Origin: Ichthyophis bannanicus | Taxonomy: Eukaryota; Chordata; Amphibia; Gymnophiona; Ichthyophiidae | Assembly (NCBI GenBank): GCA_033557465.1 | Contig: CM066032.1 | Coordinates: 55,340,955 to 55,404,954 of the forward strand | DNA: 64,000 nt | Direction: 5' to 3' | Part shown: piece by piece, positions 12,101 to 23,608 of the stretch | Layout: the number at the start of each line of letters is the position of its first letter | How positions within the stretch are numbered: position 1 is the stretch's first letter | The notes under the pieces: generated by a model | What the model saw: the letters and a program-made list of their open reading frames with translations, nothing else | The model's database searches: none | Told to the model about the DNA's origin: nothing | Translations under genes and position numbers: made by a program

Positions 12101-12645
12101 TCCAGGATAGAGAATACCTAATAAAAGAGGCCTGCAAGAATGGTTTGGTACAATATAAAAACTGGAAAGTAGGAATATTCCCGGCCCTAGCTATTGAAAT
12201 GGTTCACCAATACAGGGAACTGCTTAAGAGTCAAGCACTATTGGCACAAAGAGGCACTGAAGTTGTGATTTGCTATCCTGCGCGATTAACTTTTGTCAAG
12301 AACAGAGTCCGCAGGTTTTTTTAATTCCTTAGAGGCAGTGGAGAAATATCTAAAAGGCCTTCCTGCTGCAGGCAGATATACAGCCTTGGACTTACCCCAC
12401 AGTTCTACAACACAGTCCGGATGGTAGCGAGGATCAGCTCTAGGGCAAAAGGTGCAAGGCGAAGCAACAGGTCATCAAGAAGAGCAGAGCCCCAGTAGAG
12501 AACCATCAGTACAGGTGCCAGCTGAGCTGCGGGATGGGGCAGATAAGAACTTGGATAGCAGGAAGGCGAGTTCTGATGATAGCAGCATCGCGCAAAGCGG
12601 CTAAACAAAAGGTGGCTGCCTGGGACTATACAAAACTTATTGAAG

Positions 12646-14037
12646 GGGGGAGGAGTGGCTCAGTGCTTGGGACAGGTTACCTCAGGCTGGAGGGTCAGGA
12701 GTTCAATTCCCACATAGGGACAAGTAACCTCAGGCCAGAGGGACTGGGGTCTCTAGTCCCATGGCCACTCCTTGTGGCCTTGGTCAAGCCACCTAACCCT
12801 CCATTGCCTCAGGTACACTTAAATTGTGAGCCCTTCGGGGACAAGGGAATAAACATAAGAACATAAGATATGCCATACTGGGTCAGACCGAGGTCCATCA
12901 AGCCCAGCATCCTGTTTCCAACAGTGGCCAATCTACGTCATACGTACCTAGCAGTATCCCCAAAAGACACAGGTTCCACAATGCTTGTACTGGGTCAAGC
13001 ATTGATTATCCTGGGTCCCTTTTTAATAGTGGTTTATGGACCTTTTTTCCAGGAACTTGTCCAAACCTTTTTTAAACCCAGCTACACTAACAGCCCTTAC
13101 CACATCCTGCGGCAACAAATTCCAGAGTTTGATTACACGTTGAGTGAAAAAATATTTTCTCTTATTTGTCTTAAATAGTTTACCCTGTAGCTTCATTGCA
13201 TGTCTACGTTTACCTGCTCCACTCCATTCATTAATTTATAGACCTCTATCATATCTCCCCTCAACCGTCTCTTTTCCAGGTTGAAGAGCCCCAACATTTG
13301 TAGCCTCTCTTCATAGGAGTAGACTTCCATCCCCTTCACCATTTTGGTGGCTCTTCTCTGTACTTTTTCTAATAATGCTATGTCCTTTTTAAGATACGGT
13401 GACCAGAACTGCATACAATATTCAAGGTGCGGTCGTACCATGGAACGATACAGAGGCATTATAATATCCTTTGTTTTATTTTCCATCTCTTTCTTTATGA
13501 TACCTAGCATTCTATTTGCTTTCTTGGCCGCCGCTGCACACTGGGCAGAGGGTTTTAACATGTTATCCACGATGACTCCTAAATCTTTTTCCTGGGTGGT
13601 GGTTCCCAATGTGGAACCTTGCATTGTGTAACTATAGTGTGGGTTGTTCTTTCCTAGGTGCATAACTTTGCACTTGTCCACATTAAATTTCATCTGCCAT
13701 TTGGATGCTCAGTCTTCCAATTTATCCAGATCCTCCTGCAGTTTTCCACAATCCTCTTGGGTTTTAACAACTTTAAACAGTTTTGTATCATCTGCAAATT
13801 TGATAACCTCACTCGTTATTCCCTTTTCCAGGTCATTTATGAATACGTCAAAAAGTAGCGGACCCAGTACAGATCCCTGGGGTACTCCACTATTCACCTT
13901 TTTCCATTGGGAATATTGGCCATTTAGCCCTACCCTCTGCTTTCTATCTTTTAACCAGTTCCCGTGCCTATTAGCAACTATCTGTAAACCACTTTGACCT
14001 GGTGAAAAGCAGTATATAAGCACAGCTAAATAAATAA
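12646..14037 (+). mobile_element. tRNA-derived SINE, split by a CR1
   Basis: The head (12,646-12,853) has an A-box-like 'gtggctcagtgcttgg' and a B-box 'ggagttcaattccca'. The tail (13,965-14,037) reads 'gtaaaccactttgacctggtg...agtatataagcacag(ctaaataaataaa)'. A 7-bp target duplication, ATTGAAG, lies at 12,639-12,645 and 14,038-14,044. A minus-strand CR1 sits between head and tail. Confidence 0.75.
12854..13964 (-). mobile_element. CR1 LINE, 5'-truncated
   Basis: It has the full CR1 3' end ('cataagaacataagatatgcc') and ORF2 C-terminal coding: 13,193-13,693 (RT thumb and C-terminus) and 13,709-14,071 (palm, with '[15 protein letters not shown]' and 'FADDTKLF'). Only a few disabling changes separate the frames, so the copy is relatively young. 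It lies inside the SINE. Confidence 0.88.
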
Positions 14038-14584
14038 ATTGAAGGCAGCCGCTATATGGCAGGACGATCATAGTGCTGGAAATAGTAATTACTGTAGACC
14101 TTACCTGCCAATTAGTGTTCCTGAAGGAACTCCAGTCCAGTCCCTTTCCTCTGGGTTGTGCTCCTCTTCTAGCAGCTTGGAAACTGAGTACATCATCCTT
14201 TTGATGACTGTAGGATATATATACATGTATATACCACTGGTACCTCCCACCAGCTCCAGTATCCTATTGACAACGCAGACTTAACGGAGAGACAATTAAG
14301 CAAAAAACAATCAACAATAAACTTCTATATTAAACTTCTAAAGACAAGCCGGCCCTCCTCCCTGGGAAGGGATGTCCCACCTACCCCGGGATAGGAGGAG
14401 GCTTACCTGAAAGAGCAGATGCCCTTGTTAACTCTGCCATTTGGGCCCATAGACAGTCTCTCCCGCTTCACCTCCGAGCGCCTCCACTGAAGACCGTCCA
14501 CACCAGCTTGCAGACTATGCCTTGCCCAGCTTCGGACCGGTGAACACCTAAAATACCTGAAACTCTGGGCGGGATCAGGGACTG

Positions 14585-14690
14585 GACTGGAGTTCCTTCA
14601 GGAACACTAATTAGCAGATAAGGCCTAATTACTATTTCCTAAGCATTCCTCCAGTCCAGTCCCTTTCCTCTGGGATGTAACAGAGCAGTT
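14585..14690. repeat. Internal complementary region of DIRS copy 2
   Basis: 'ggactggactggagttccttcaggaac...' followed by '...gcattcctccagtccagtccc' is the fused complement of the element's left end (14,078-14,135) and right end (20,085-20,112). In DIRS elements this region templates completion of the ends and circle formation. Confidence 0.75.
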
Positions 14691-14815
14691 TAACTATGGG
14701 AGGGACCTGCCAGACCGGAACGAAGCACCACTCCTCCAAATACAGCATCTCCCGCTGCCTAAACATCCAATTGGTAATGTTTCTCAAAGGTATGCAAAGA
14801 AGACCACATCGCTGC

Positions 14816-15913
14816 TCAACAAATGTCTATTGGAGGAACAAGACTAGATTCCGCCCACGATGCTGCTTGCACCCGAGTAGAGTGAGCCTGGAACCCCACC
14901 GGGACCTGTCTCCCTTTCAAAATGTACGCTGAGGAAATGGCCTCCCTAATCCGTCTGGAGATGGAAGCCTTGGCCGCTGCTTCTCCCTTGCGCGGCCCCC
15001 CAAACAAAATGAAATGTTGCTCCGATTTGCAGAATGACTCTGTGTGCTTCAAGTAACGCTTCAGAACCCTGCGTACATAAAGAAGATGCAACCTCAGGTC
15101 ACCCTCCCCCTGTCCAACCCCTTCAAAGGAGGGAAGGGACACCGACTGATTCATATGAAATGGAGAAACCACCTTGGGCAAAAAAGTAGGCACCCTCCGT
15201 AAGACCACTTTATCCTTGAAGGAAAGAAAAGGCGGACGGCAAAACAATGCCTGCAAATCCGAGACCCATCTCGCCGAACAGATATCAACTAAAAACACAA
15301 CTTTAAGAGTCAAGTCCTTTAGAGTTGCCCATCCCAGCAGTTCATACGGCTCCCCAGTCATTGAATCCAACACGAGATTAAGATTCCAGGAAGGTAACTC
15401 AGATCTCTGTTGCGGCCGCAAGTGCCTCACTGCCCTCAGGAATCAATTTACATCAGGGTGCTCGCCCAATGCCCTACCTTGGACCTTACCCCTATAACAT
15501 GAAATAGCCGCCAATTGCACCCGCAAGGAGCTGGCTGCCAGGCCTTTCTCGAACACCACCTGCAAGAACTCGAACACCTCCAGCACTGAAACCGCCGAGG
15601 GCCTCTTCTGCTGTTCTTCACAACAGCTTTCAAATAAACGCCAAACTCTCACATAGGCCAGGCAGGTGGAACGTTTGCAAGCCTTCAGCAAAGTCGAAAT
15701 CACTGCACCGGAATATCCTCTTTTTTGCAGCCTCGCTCTTTCAATAGCCAGGCCATAAGTGAGAACCAATCCACTTGCGGCATCCGCACCGGCCCCTGCA
15801 CCAGAAGATCGTCTCTCAACGGAAGATGCCAAGGACGATCGGCCATGAGCCTCATAAGGTCGGCGTACCACGGCTGCCGCGACCAGTCCGGGCAATGAGA
15901 AATACCCACCCAT
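14816..15913 (-). pseudogene. DIRS copy 2 tyrosine recombinase, near-intact
   Basis: The N-terminal part (15,443-15,913) has the SAM-like helical domain ('RGYSGAVISTLLKACKRST...YVRVWRLFESCC'). The C-terminal part (14,816-15,430) has the catalytic domain, including 'SARWVSDLQAL' and an H-x-x-R box ('FQAHSTRVQAASWAE'). Recombinases of this type insert the DNA circle by strand exchange through a covalent 3'-phosphotyrosine. The two pieces are in different frames near 15,435, so one frameshift disables this copy. The end of the catalytic domain may also be cut short. Confidence 0.78.
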
Positions 15914-17892
15914 GGTGGGCCTCTACTCGTTGAAGAACTCTGCCTATGAGAGCCCAAGGCAGAAAGACGTACAGTAGTCCTTCCGTGGGCCAACTCTGCA
16001 CAAGAGCATCTCGGCCTTCTGACATTCTTTCCTTCTTTCTGCTGAAAAACCGGTTTGCCTTGGCCGACTCCCAGCACGCCATCAGATCCATGATTGGAAC
16101 ACACCAGCAACACTGCATCTGGTTGAAGACATCCTGATAGAGCTCCCATTCTCTGTGGTCCACTCTGTGCCTGTTGAGAAAATCCGCCGTGACGTTCTCC
16201 ACTCCGGCCACATGCTGTGCCGAGAGAGCCACTAGATGGGCTTTGGCCCATTCCAACAGGTGCTCCGCCTCCTCCTCCAGGAGAGGACTGCTCGTGCCAC
16301 CTTGCTGGTTGATGTAAGCCACTGCTGTCACATTGTCTGAGAGCACTCCGATCGCCCTCTGGTGAACCAACCGGGTAAAAGCCCAGAGTGCCAAGACCAC
16401 TGCCCACAATTCCAATCTGTTGATGGACCACTATGCCTCCTGAGTGCTCCAGAGGCCCTGGGCAAAACACCCCTCGCAGTGCACTCCCCACCTGGACAAA
16501 CTGGCATCTGTTGTCACTTGTATCCAATGCGGGGATTCGAGAGGCATGTCCCTCTCCAGATTGCCCGGGAGGAGCCACCACTGAAAAGACTCCCGGGTCT
16601 CCGAGAAACAAGGCAGCACCACCGACAGAGGCTGCCACTGATGGGACCAACAATGCAGCAGCGACCGCTGGAGCGGCCTCATGTGAGCCCTGGCCCAGGG
16701 CACCAATTCGATTGTCGCTGCCATGGTCCCCAATACCTGAAAATAGTGCCAGGCCGACAGCGCCAGCATAGCCATGAACCTGCGAACTAGACGCCTGAGC
16801 TCCCTCACTCACTGAACCAGCAAGAATACCTTGCCTTCGGCCGTTTGGAACCTTGCTCAGAAACACTCGAGCTCCTGAGCGGGAACCAACCTGCTCTTCG
16901 CCAGATTGATAACCCACCCCAGACTTCTGAGAAGTCCCGTCACTCTGGCCATTGCTCTTACACTCTCTTCATTGGATTTGGCCCGTATCAACCAATCATC
17001 GAGGTACAAGTGTACGAGAATCCCTTCTTTGCGCAATGCCACGGCCACTACCACCATTACCTTGGTAAAGGTGTGTGGAGCTGTGGCTAGGCCGAACGGT
17101 AATGCCTGGAACTGAAATTGCCCTTTTGGCACGGAAAATCGCAGGAACTGCTGATGTGACTCGCGTACGGGAATGTGCAGATACACCTCCGTGAGATCGA
17201 AAGATGTCAGAAAATCTCCCTGATGCACCGCCACTATCACGGACTTCAGCGTCTCCATCCGAAAGTGAGGAACCCGCAGACAGCGATTGACCCACTTTAG
17301 GTCAAGGATTGGCCGAAAGGACCCTTCCTTTTTTGGTACTATGAAATATATTGAGTACCAACCGAAGCTGATCCTTGGGCACCGGTACCACTGCTCCTAA
17401 CGCCAACCGTCTTGACAGAGTCTCCTCTACCATCGCGGCCTTGCCCCACGACCGACAAGGAGACTGCACGAAGGAAGGGAGAACTGGCCTCACAAATTCT
17501 AGGGCATATCTGTCCTTCACCACTTCCAAGACCCATTGATCAGACGTGACCCGGGCCCAAGTGGAAAAGAACTGTCGGAGACGCCCTCCCACCGGAAGCA
17601 CTCCCGCCTGCACCCCCGTTGTCTCATTGCAGCTTCCTGGATCCAGAAGCGTAGGAAGGCCTCCCAAAGCCCCTCCCCACTCCTCGAAACCCACAGAAGC
17701 TCTATCCCTTAGAAGGGAAATGACCCCGCTGAAAGGGCACTGACCGAGAAGCTCAAAACTTTCAAACTTCCCGTGGTTGAGTTCATGCAAGAGCAGACAT
17801 ATGATTCTGCTTCGGCCTGTCCTCCGGCAATCTGCCACCCTTGGACTCTCCCAGAGCTTTACTAACTTTTCCAGAACCTCACCCAACAACAA
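15700..17892 (-). pseudogene. DIRS copy 2 reverse transcriptase/RNase H
   Basis: From the right, the RT N-terminal part lies at 17,302-17,892 and the palm at 16,857-17,258 ('SFDLTEVYLHIPV', 'LPFGLATAPHTFTKV', catalytic YLDDWL). Thumb and RNase H start lie at 16,431-16,808 ('TTDASLSRWGVHCEG') and the RNase H core at 15,852-16,415 ('LSDNVTAVAYINQQGG'). The 3' end (15,700-15,870) overlaps the recombinase gene in another frame, as is usual in DIRS. A few frameshifts separate the pieces. Confidence 0.8.
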
Positions 17893-18091
17893 CTTCCCCC
17901 TAAAGGGGAGCCTGCTGAGTCTGGCCTTTGAAGATCCATCCGCTGCCCAATTACGAAGCTACCACGGAAGCCATGTTCTTCGATAAGCTTCTGATGAGGT
18001 CATACTGGCTATCTGCCAGATAGGCCGCTCCGGACTCCAACCTTGCAGCTGTCCTGGCCGGCCCCTCGGAAGAGTCACCAGACAACTGAAG

Positions 18092-19164
18092 CTATTGAGA
18101 CCACCTAAGACAAGCCCGGGCTACCCAAGCCCCATGCACTGATGCTTGCAGCACCAAGGCACTGACGTCAAAGTCTTGCTTTAACAAAATGTCCAGCTTT
18201 CTATCCTGGGCGTCCTTTAGAGCAGCACTGCCCTTGACCGGAATGGTCATCTTCTTAGTGACTGCTGACACCGCCGCATCCACTCTAGGGGACCGCAATA
18301 ACTCCTTGTCCGATTCCGGCAGGGGGTACAAACGCGACATAGAGCGAACACTCCTCAAACCTGATTCCGGCTGATCCCATTCCTCTTGAATCATCTGCCG
18401 TACCACCCAGTGAACTGGAAAACCCCTCTGTGATTTCCTCACTGCCTGAATAAGCGGATCCTCCAAAACATCCTCCTCCAGAAGACTTCCCACGGCCATA
18501 TTCAGTACCTTCAAAGACTCTCCAATCAAGGACAGCAATTCCTCTCATCGAAAGACCTGAACAATCCTAGCCTGTTCTTCCTCAGGGATCTCGCCTTCTT
18601 CGAGTTCCTCCTCATCTTCTCCTACCTCTCGATCTGAACCCTCCTCTCCGAGAGACTCTGATATGGGAGAGTGGGAAGCCACCTCCTGCGTAAGCCTAAC
18701 CCGTTTAGGAAGAGCCCCAGTCTCCTCCTGTCCCTTGGATTCAGCCACACACTTAATCCCGCGCCCCTGCGCGGCCACTAGTCCTTGCTCTCCCTACTGC
18801 CACTGGCAAAAGGCCTTGTGCAGCAGCAACACAAACTGCGGAGAGAAACCCCCCAGTCCTCACCCTCCAGTCTCTCTGCCCCCAACGAGGGCCCGGGCTG
18901 AGGCTGAGACAGACCTGGCTGATCCAGAACTGAGGACAGAGAAGAGCCAGAGGCAAGGATAGCATCCAGGGGCTCCAGAATCTCCGGGGAGACGGAGTCC
19001 AGCAGGGCCTGGGTCCCACTAATCTGGAGTCCCTGCTCCACGGAGGCCACCTCTACGGTGCTGCCCCTGCACACGCCGGCCTCCGAAACCATTCCACGCC
19101 ACGTGCCGCAGACCAAACACTGCGGTCTTGCCGGCATAACGACCGGCGGAGGAAGCCCACACAC
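18092..19164 (-). pseudogene. DIRS copy 2 gag-like region
   Basis: Frames at 18,092-18,538, 18,545-18,778 and 18,778-19,164 precede the RT. The first encodes a helical, charged protein; the second has an acidic run ('EVGEDEEELEEGEIPEEEQ'); the third begins MCGLPPPVVMPARPQCLVC with a small Cys cluster. Position and composition fit a DIRS gag-like product. I recognised no catalytic motif. Confidence 0.55.
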
Positions 19165-20610
19165 AATAAAAATGAAAATAAATCAAACTAAACTAATTAC
19201 AGCCAAACTCTTTTCTTCTTCTTCTTCTTCTTTTTTTATATTAAATTAAATGCACTGGCTGACATCAAGCAGGGACCCAAAATGCAAGGGAGCTAGCCAT
19301 TGCAGAGCAAATAATTGAAGGTAATTCAAATAAAACACCTTTTCTTCCCCTTCCATGAGCTCCTTGGGAAAGAAAGAGGCCTCAGCCCTCCTGCAACGGC
19401 ACCCGCCGAGCCTGCCCACCACAGGAAAAGGAAAAGAAAAGGGCTTTACCTCCTGTGCCTGCCTCTCCTGAAGACAGGAAACTGCTGCCGCATTCGCGCC
19501 GGAGAAGGCGCGGTCCACAGCCTTTCTCCCGGCTCTCCGGCGGGCTTCAACTGGCTGTTACTGCCTCCCCTGCGCAGCTTCTGACCTCATCTTTCTGCCA
19601 CCGGACGCGCCTTCCCGCCCTTGTGCTCAGCCGCTGAGAGGGCTTCGGCAGCGAGGCAGGAAAGGCTGAACACACCGGCCCTTGATGACACTCCGGCTCC
19701 GGCGAAGCTTTTCTCCTGCCGGTCCAGACACGCAGCTACTTCTTACTCCTCCAGCTGCCTGAAGCCTCCTCCTAACTCCCAAGCTCACTAATGGAGGGGG
19801 GAGGGAGAAGGAAAGGCACTTCCACACAGCCCTGGTTCAAAGGAACCAAGAAATAAGAAACTTAGCCAAAGAAATGAAAATAAATTAAATTAAATAGCCT
19901 ACAAAGACCTAAGTGTCTCTCCAGTAAGCCCCAGATCTGGCTTACTGATCCCTCCAGCTGCTTGGAGACTGAGTATGGAGCTGGTGGGAGGTGCCAGTGG
20001 TATATATATATAGCCTACAGTCATCGAAAGGATGATGTACTCTGTCTCCAAGCTGCTGGAAGAGGAGCACAACCCAGAGGAAAGGGACTGGACTGGAGGG
20101 ATGTTTAGGAAAGTTGGGTTTTCTAAACTCTGGGTATTTATGCTACTCACTCTGGGGATGGTAGCAGAGATAATAATGGGCTTGAAGAGGCATATAATGG
20201 TTGGAGAGTGAGAGGTTGGGTTGTTTCAGTACGTTAGCAATTGGGAGTACAAATTATTTGGGATTATGTGATTCAAATAGTATACTGGGTTAAATCTGAT
20301 TGCAATTGTCTAGGATTACAATTTGATGTTTATAGCTAAATAACCTTTGTATTAGTTTATAGTGGGAGGTGTATATTTGCTGTGCGGGAAGAAGGCGGGT
20401 TGGGACTGTATGAGCGCGAATGGGAAGTCACATAAATATAAAATTGGAGCGGGTTGTGTGGGAAGAAGAAGGAGGACCAGGTGGTTGGCTGAATGTTCTG
20501 ATGGTTGGTTTTGTTACTCAGTTGCTCGGCAGTGTGAATGGGGTGCTGTGGGATGGTTGGGTGGCGAATGCAAAGGTGATGTGGATGGATGAGCAGGAAA
20601 AGGACCCACA

Positions 20611-22377
20611 ATGATGGGATATAACATAGCCTCCCTAAATGTTAGAAGTATAAATCACCCTATTAAAAGAAGGCGAGTTCTGGATTTACTTCACCGCTCT
20701 AAGGTAGACATAGCACTGCTCCAAGAAACACATCTGACCAGGGTAGAATATGAGAAATTTAAGGGTAAGGGGTGCGATAGAATATACTTTTCTGCCTACA
20801 ACTCCAAAAAAACAGGGAGTAACCATCTTAGTGCATAAACGGGTGCCTTTTGTACATTACTGCTCAGGTGGGACACACAGGGGAGGGTGGTCTGGCTAAT
20901 AGGGCTGGTAGAACAACACAAACTATCGGTGCTAAATCTCTATGCCATGAATGGACCTAAGGGTTCCTTGTTTAAGGATTGGTTGTGAATCTTTGCCAAA
21001 GTTGCCAAAGGTGAGTGGATGGTCGTGGCAGATATTAATTGTGCCCTTGGTGCAGAGGACCGTTCCAACTATGGAGGGAGGGCTCATAAGAAAAAAGGAA
21101 CGCAATTGCAGTTATGTATGCATAAGTGGTCAATGCTGGATTTATGGTGGGAACACAATCGATCCAGCAAAGAATACAGGTGCTACTCTGCCAAATCTGA
21201 TAGCTATTCTAGGATAGACTACATACTTATACCACAGAACAGTTGTGGAAATTTGATGGGATGGGGATACAACCTGCAGTGCTTTTAGGTATCAAGGCAG
21301 GGAAACTTTTGGCATGGAAGTTGAAGAAGCAGAGGGCAGAGAGGCTGATTGCTGAAGTTGTTGGTGAAGATGGAATCCGTACTTGTACCACCAAGGGGAT
21401 ATGTGAGGTATTCCATAAACTAACTGAGGTGGATTGGGAAAGAATATGAGTAGGTGCACATAAAAAACTAATGTCCTGGAAACAAGCCCAACTGCAAATT
21501 CTCCACAGGACAAATTTGATGCCAGTGCAAATATTTGGAGGTGGGAAAAGGGTGAATGCTAATTGTTGGAGGAGTTGCGGGGTGGCGAGGGACATTCTAT
21601 CATATGTGGTGGGATTGCCCCATGATACGCAAATACTGGGAGGGGCTAGAGAAAGAGATTGGAGAGGTAGTAGGATAAAAAGTGCCTCTTGATCCTTGTG
21701 AGAAAACTTTGGGACTTGGGAGGGATGATCAGCAGGTGGAGCAGAGGGAGGTGTTGTAAGCTAAAAATTGTTGATGGGGAGGATCACTTTAGGCTGGAGG
21801 CAGAAACACCCTGAAGGACCTAGACTTTGTGACTGATTGGTGAAGGTTGGGGAGGCTATGAACTTTTACAAAGCCTCGCTGGAGCTTGTGGGACAAGGGT
21901 GGAAATGGGATGAGATCTGGAAGCTGTGGGTTCTGAGAACCGAAGGATTGCAAAGGAGGGAATAGTGGGTCCAGACTCACATGAAAAAAAAAGCACGCAT
22001 TCTATTCTCGAGAGAGTTGTGAGAAAAGGGGATTGGTGTGGGATATGGTGCACAGCTGAGTAACTGACTGCGTTATATATATTTGAATTCAATTTTTATT
22101 TGACCTTGGCTAGTTGTGATTGGTTCCGCTAAGAGGAAATAATGTGGTAGGCATACTACACTTTTGCACCCTCTTCCATTAAGTGGAAAGGGGGGAACCA
22201 GGCCTAAAACATTGGGTCCCAATACCCCAGAGTTAGTGTCATGGCATCATGGAAGGAGCTTGGTTACAATCTGTATGAGAATGATGGGATGTCGTGTGAC
22301 TTTTTGAGTGGGTATAATTGTTGATGGATCTGTAATGGAGGAGCTTCTATTCCAATAAAGAATATATTAAAAAAAGG
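20611..22377 (+). pseudogene. L1-clade ORF2 remnants (endonuclease and C-terminus)
   Basis: 20,611-20,838 begins 'IASLNVRSINHPIKRRRVLDLL' and has 'VDIALLQETHL', the start of an L1 APE-type endonuclease. 21,019-21,240 has 'ADINCALGAEDRSNYGG' and 'YSRIDYILIP', the catalytic Asp and the SRIDYI block. Around 21,590-21,660 the text resembles an L1 C-terminal 'WWDCP...YW' region. The RT core between them is missing, leaving about 0.3 kb where kilobases are expected. Confidence 0.65.
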
Positions 22378-22400
22378 TTAAAGGTACTGTAGTACTGTGG
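22378..22400 (-). mobile_element. CR1 sliver between L1 and DIRS copy 3
   Basis: 'ttaaaggtactgtagtactgtgga' continues the CR1 interrupted at 11,371. The CR1 at 1,957-1,977 has the equivalent text and there too is followed by the DIRS terminus. Confidence 0.6.
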
Positions 22401-23035
22401 ATATCTCCAGGAACAAGCAGGATTGTAGTCTTCACATATGGGTAAGTCGGTACCGACGGAGCCTGTGCGGGAACGCACCCCAGCGTCCAATCGGAAAGCT
22501 TTTGGGAGCATCCCACTGTGCCTGCGTAGCTGCCTTCCTGCCATTCCAGCTCTCCCTCCTCAGTCCTTTGTTTTCCGCGGAGCCGACAAGAAGCAATCCC
22601 TGTCACCACATAAAAATTGCTATTTTTTTACTTTTTTGTGGTTCACGTCTGCCTTCCCGTCGACGCTGGTACCGACCCTGTTGGTGCTTTCTTTCTTTCT
22701 AAAAAAAATAAAAAAATCTTCAGTGAGGGATGAAATCTTTCTTTCTTCAGGCGCATCGACGCCATCTCAGGTTTAGGCCTTTCCTTTTTGTCACAGACAA
22801 AATGGAAAAAACAGCCAGTGGTTTTAAGAAGTGTTCCAAACGTGGCAGTACAATTTCGGCCACATACACCCATGACTGGTGCCTAAAGTGTTTAAGACCG
22901 GATCACAAACCATCAGAATGTCCTCTCTGTAGGAAAATGACAAAGAGAGGCCTACAGAACCGAGCAGCAAAACTGGGCACCCTCTTTGCCTCCGATACAA
23001 TGTCTGTAACATTGACATCATCAAGAAGAGAGATC
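22401..23035 (+). mobile_element. DIRS copy 3, left end and gag start only
   Basis: The terminal repeat 'atctccaggaacaagcagg', the 'ggtaccgacggagcc' block and 'gaaagcttttgggagcatcc' match, inverted, the right end of copy 4 (48,040-48,340). The gag-like frame at 22,730-23,071 has 'CLKCLRPDHKPSECPLC'. The element is cut off before the RT, where CR1 5' UTR sequence begins. Confidence 0.8.
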
Positions 23036-23608
23036 TGTAACTGTGAGTATATACTTCTGGTAATTTTCTAAAAGGAATTCTTTGTATTAAAGCTAATTAA
23101 TCTGTGAACCCACTATTTTTGTTAAATCAGTCAGGGCTTAGTAGCAGCAGTTTAAGTTTAAATATAAAACACAGAGGAGAACTTTCTGGTTACATTTCAT
23201 ACCCAGCAGAGAGTTTGTAGTTTAAATTTCATAAGAAGTTAGAGCCTAGCAGCAGCTAAGAGCTATAATTTAAATCAAATCAGAATTTAGCTTACCTCAG
23301 CAGCACAAGACAGGGTACTGTGTAGCAGCCCTCTTTTAATAAGTGTTATTTCCCTCCCACCCTCCCCACACCCACCCACCCCTGGGATAATCGTAGCTTT
23401 ATAGGTACTTACACATCTTAAAAGACAGGAGGTGCTCTCAGGTGAAGCTCATTACCCAAATCAGTCATACACTAAGGACCTGAGATTAGTTAAGCTTCAG
23501 GTGAACAAGGTATATTACACGTATTAGGTACAGTTTTATTAGTATAAATATCCATAGCAACCCTTAGTAAGTAAAGAACTTAGATCTAAACACAAACTTA
23601 AAACTAAG

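Larger units (their letters stand above)
14078..20112 (-). mobile_element. Complete DIRS retrotransposon, copy 2
   Basis: Inverted terminal repeats lie at 14,078-14,265 and about 19,966-20,112 (shared 'actccagtccagtcccttt', 'gatgatgtact' and 'accactgg' blocks). An internal complementary region at 14,585-14,690 joins sequence matching both outer ends, the classic DIRS arrangement. Gag-like, RT/RNase H and tyrosine recombinase frames run right to left. No target duplication is seen, as expected for DIRS. The family differs from copies 1, 3 and 4. Confidence 0.88.
11372..22377 (+). mobile_element. L1-clade LINE, split by a SINE and a DIRS
   Basis: An ORF1 with a coiled coil (11,562-12,100), endonuclease pieces (20,611-21,288) and a 3' end 'aataaagaatatattaaaaaaa' belong to one element. 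Flanking CR1 text gives a target duplication, TTAAAAGGTA at 11,361-11,370 and TTAAAGGTA at 22,378-22,386. The order of insertion is CR1, then L1, then the SINE (12,646-14,037) and DIRS copy 2 (14,078-20,112). The RT core of ORF2 appears to be deleted or decayed. Confidence 0.75.

Noticed and set aside
15700..16917. 405-codon minus-strand frame as a separate gene
   Set aside because: Only its last ~70 codons match DIRS RNase H end sequence; the rest is an alternative frame of the GC-rich RT/RNase H region, whose proper motifs are read in other frames.
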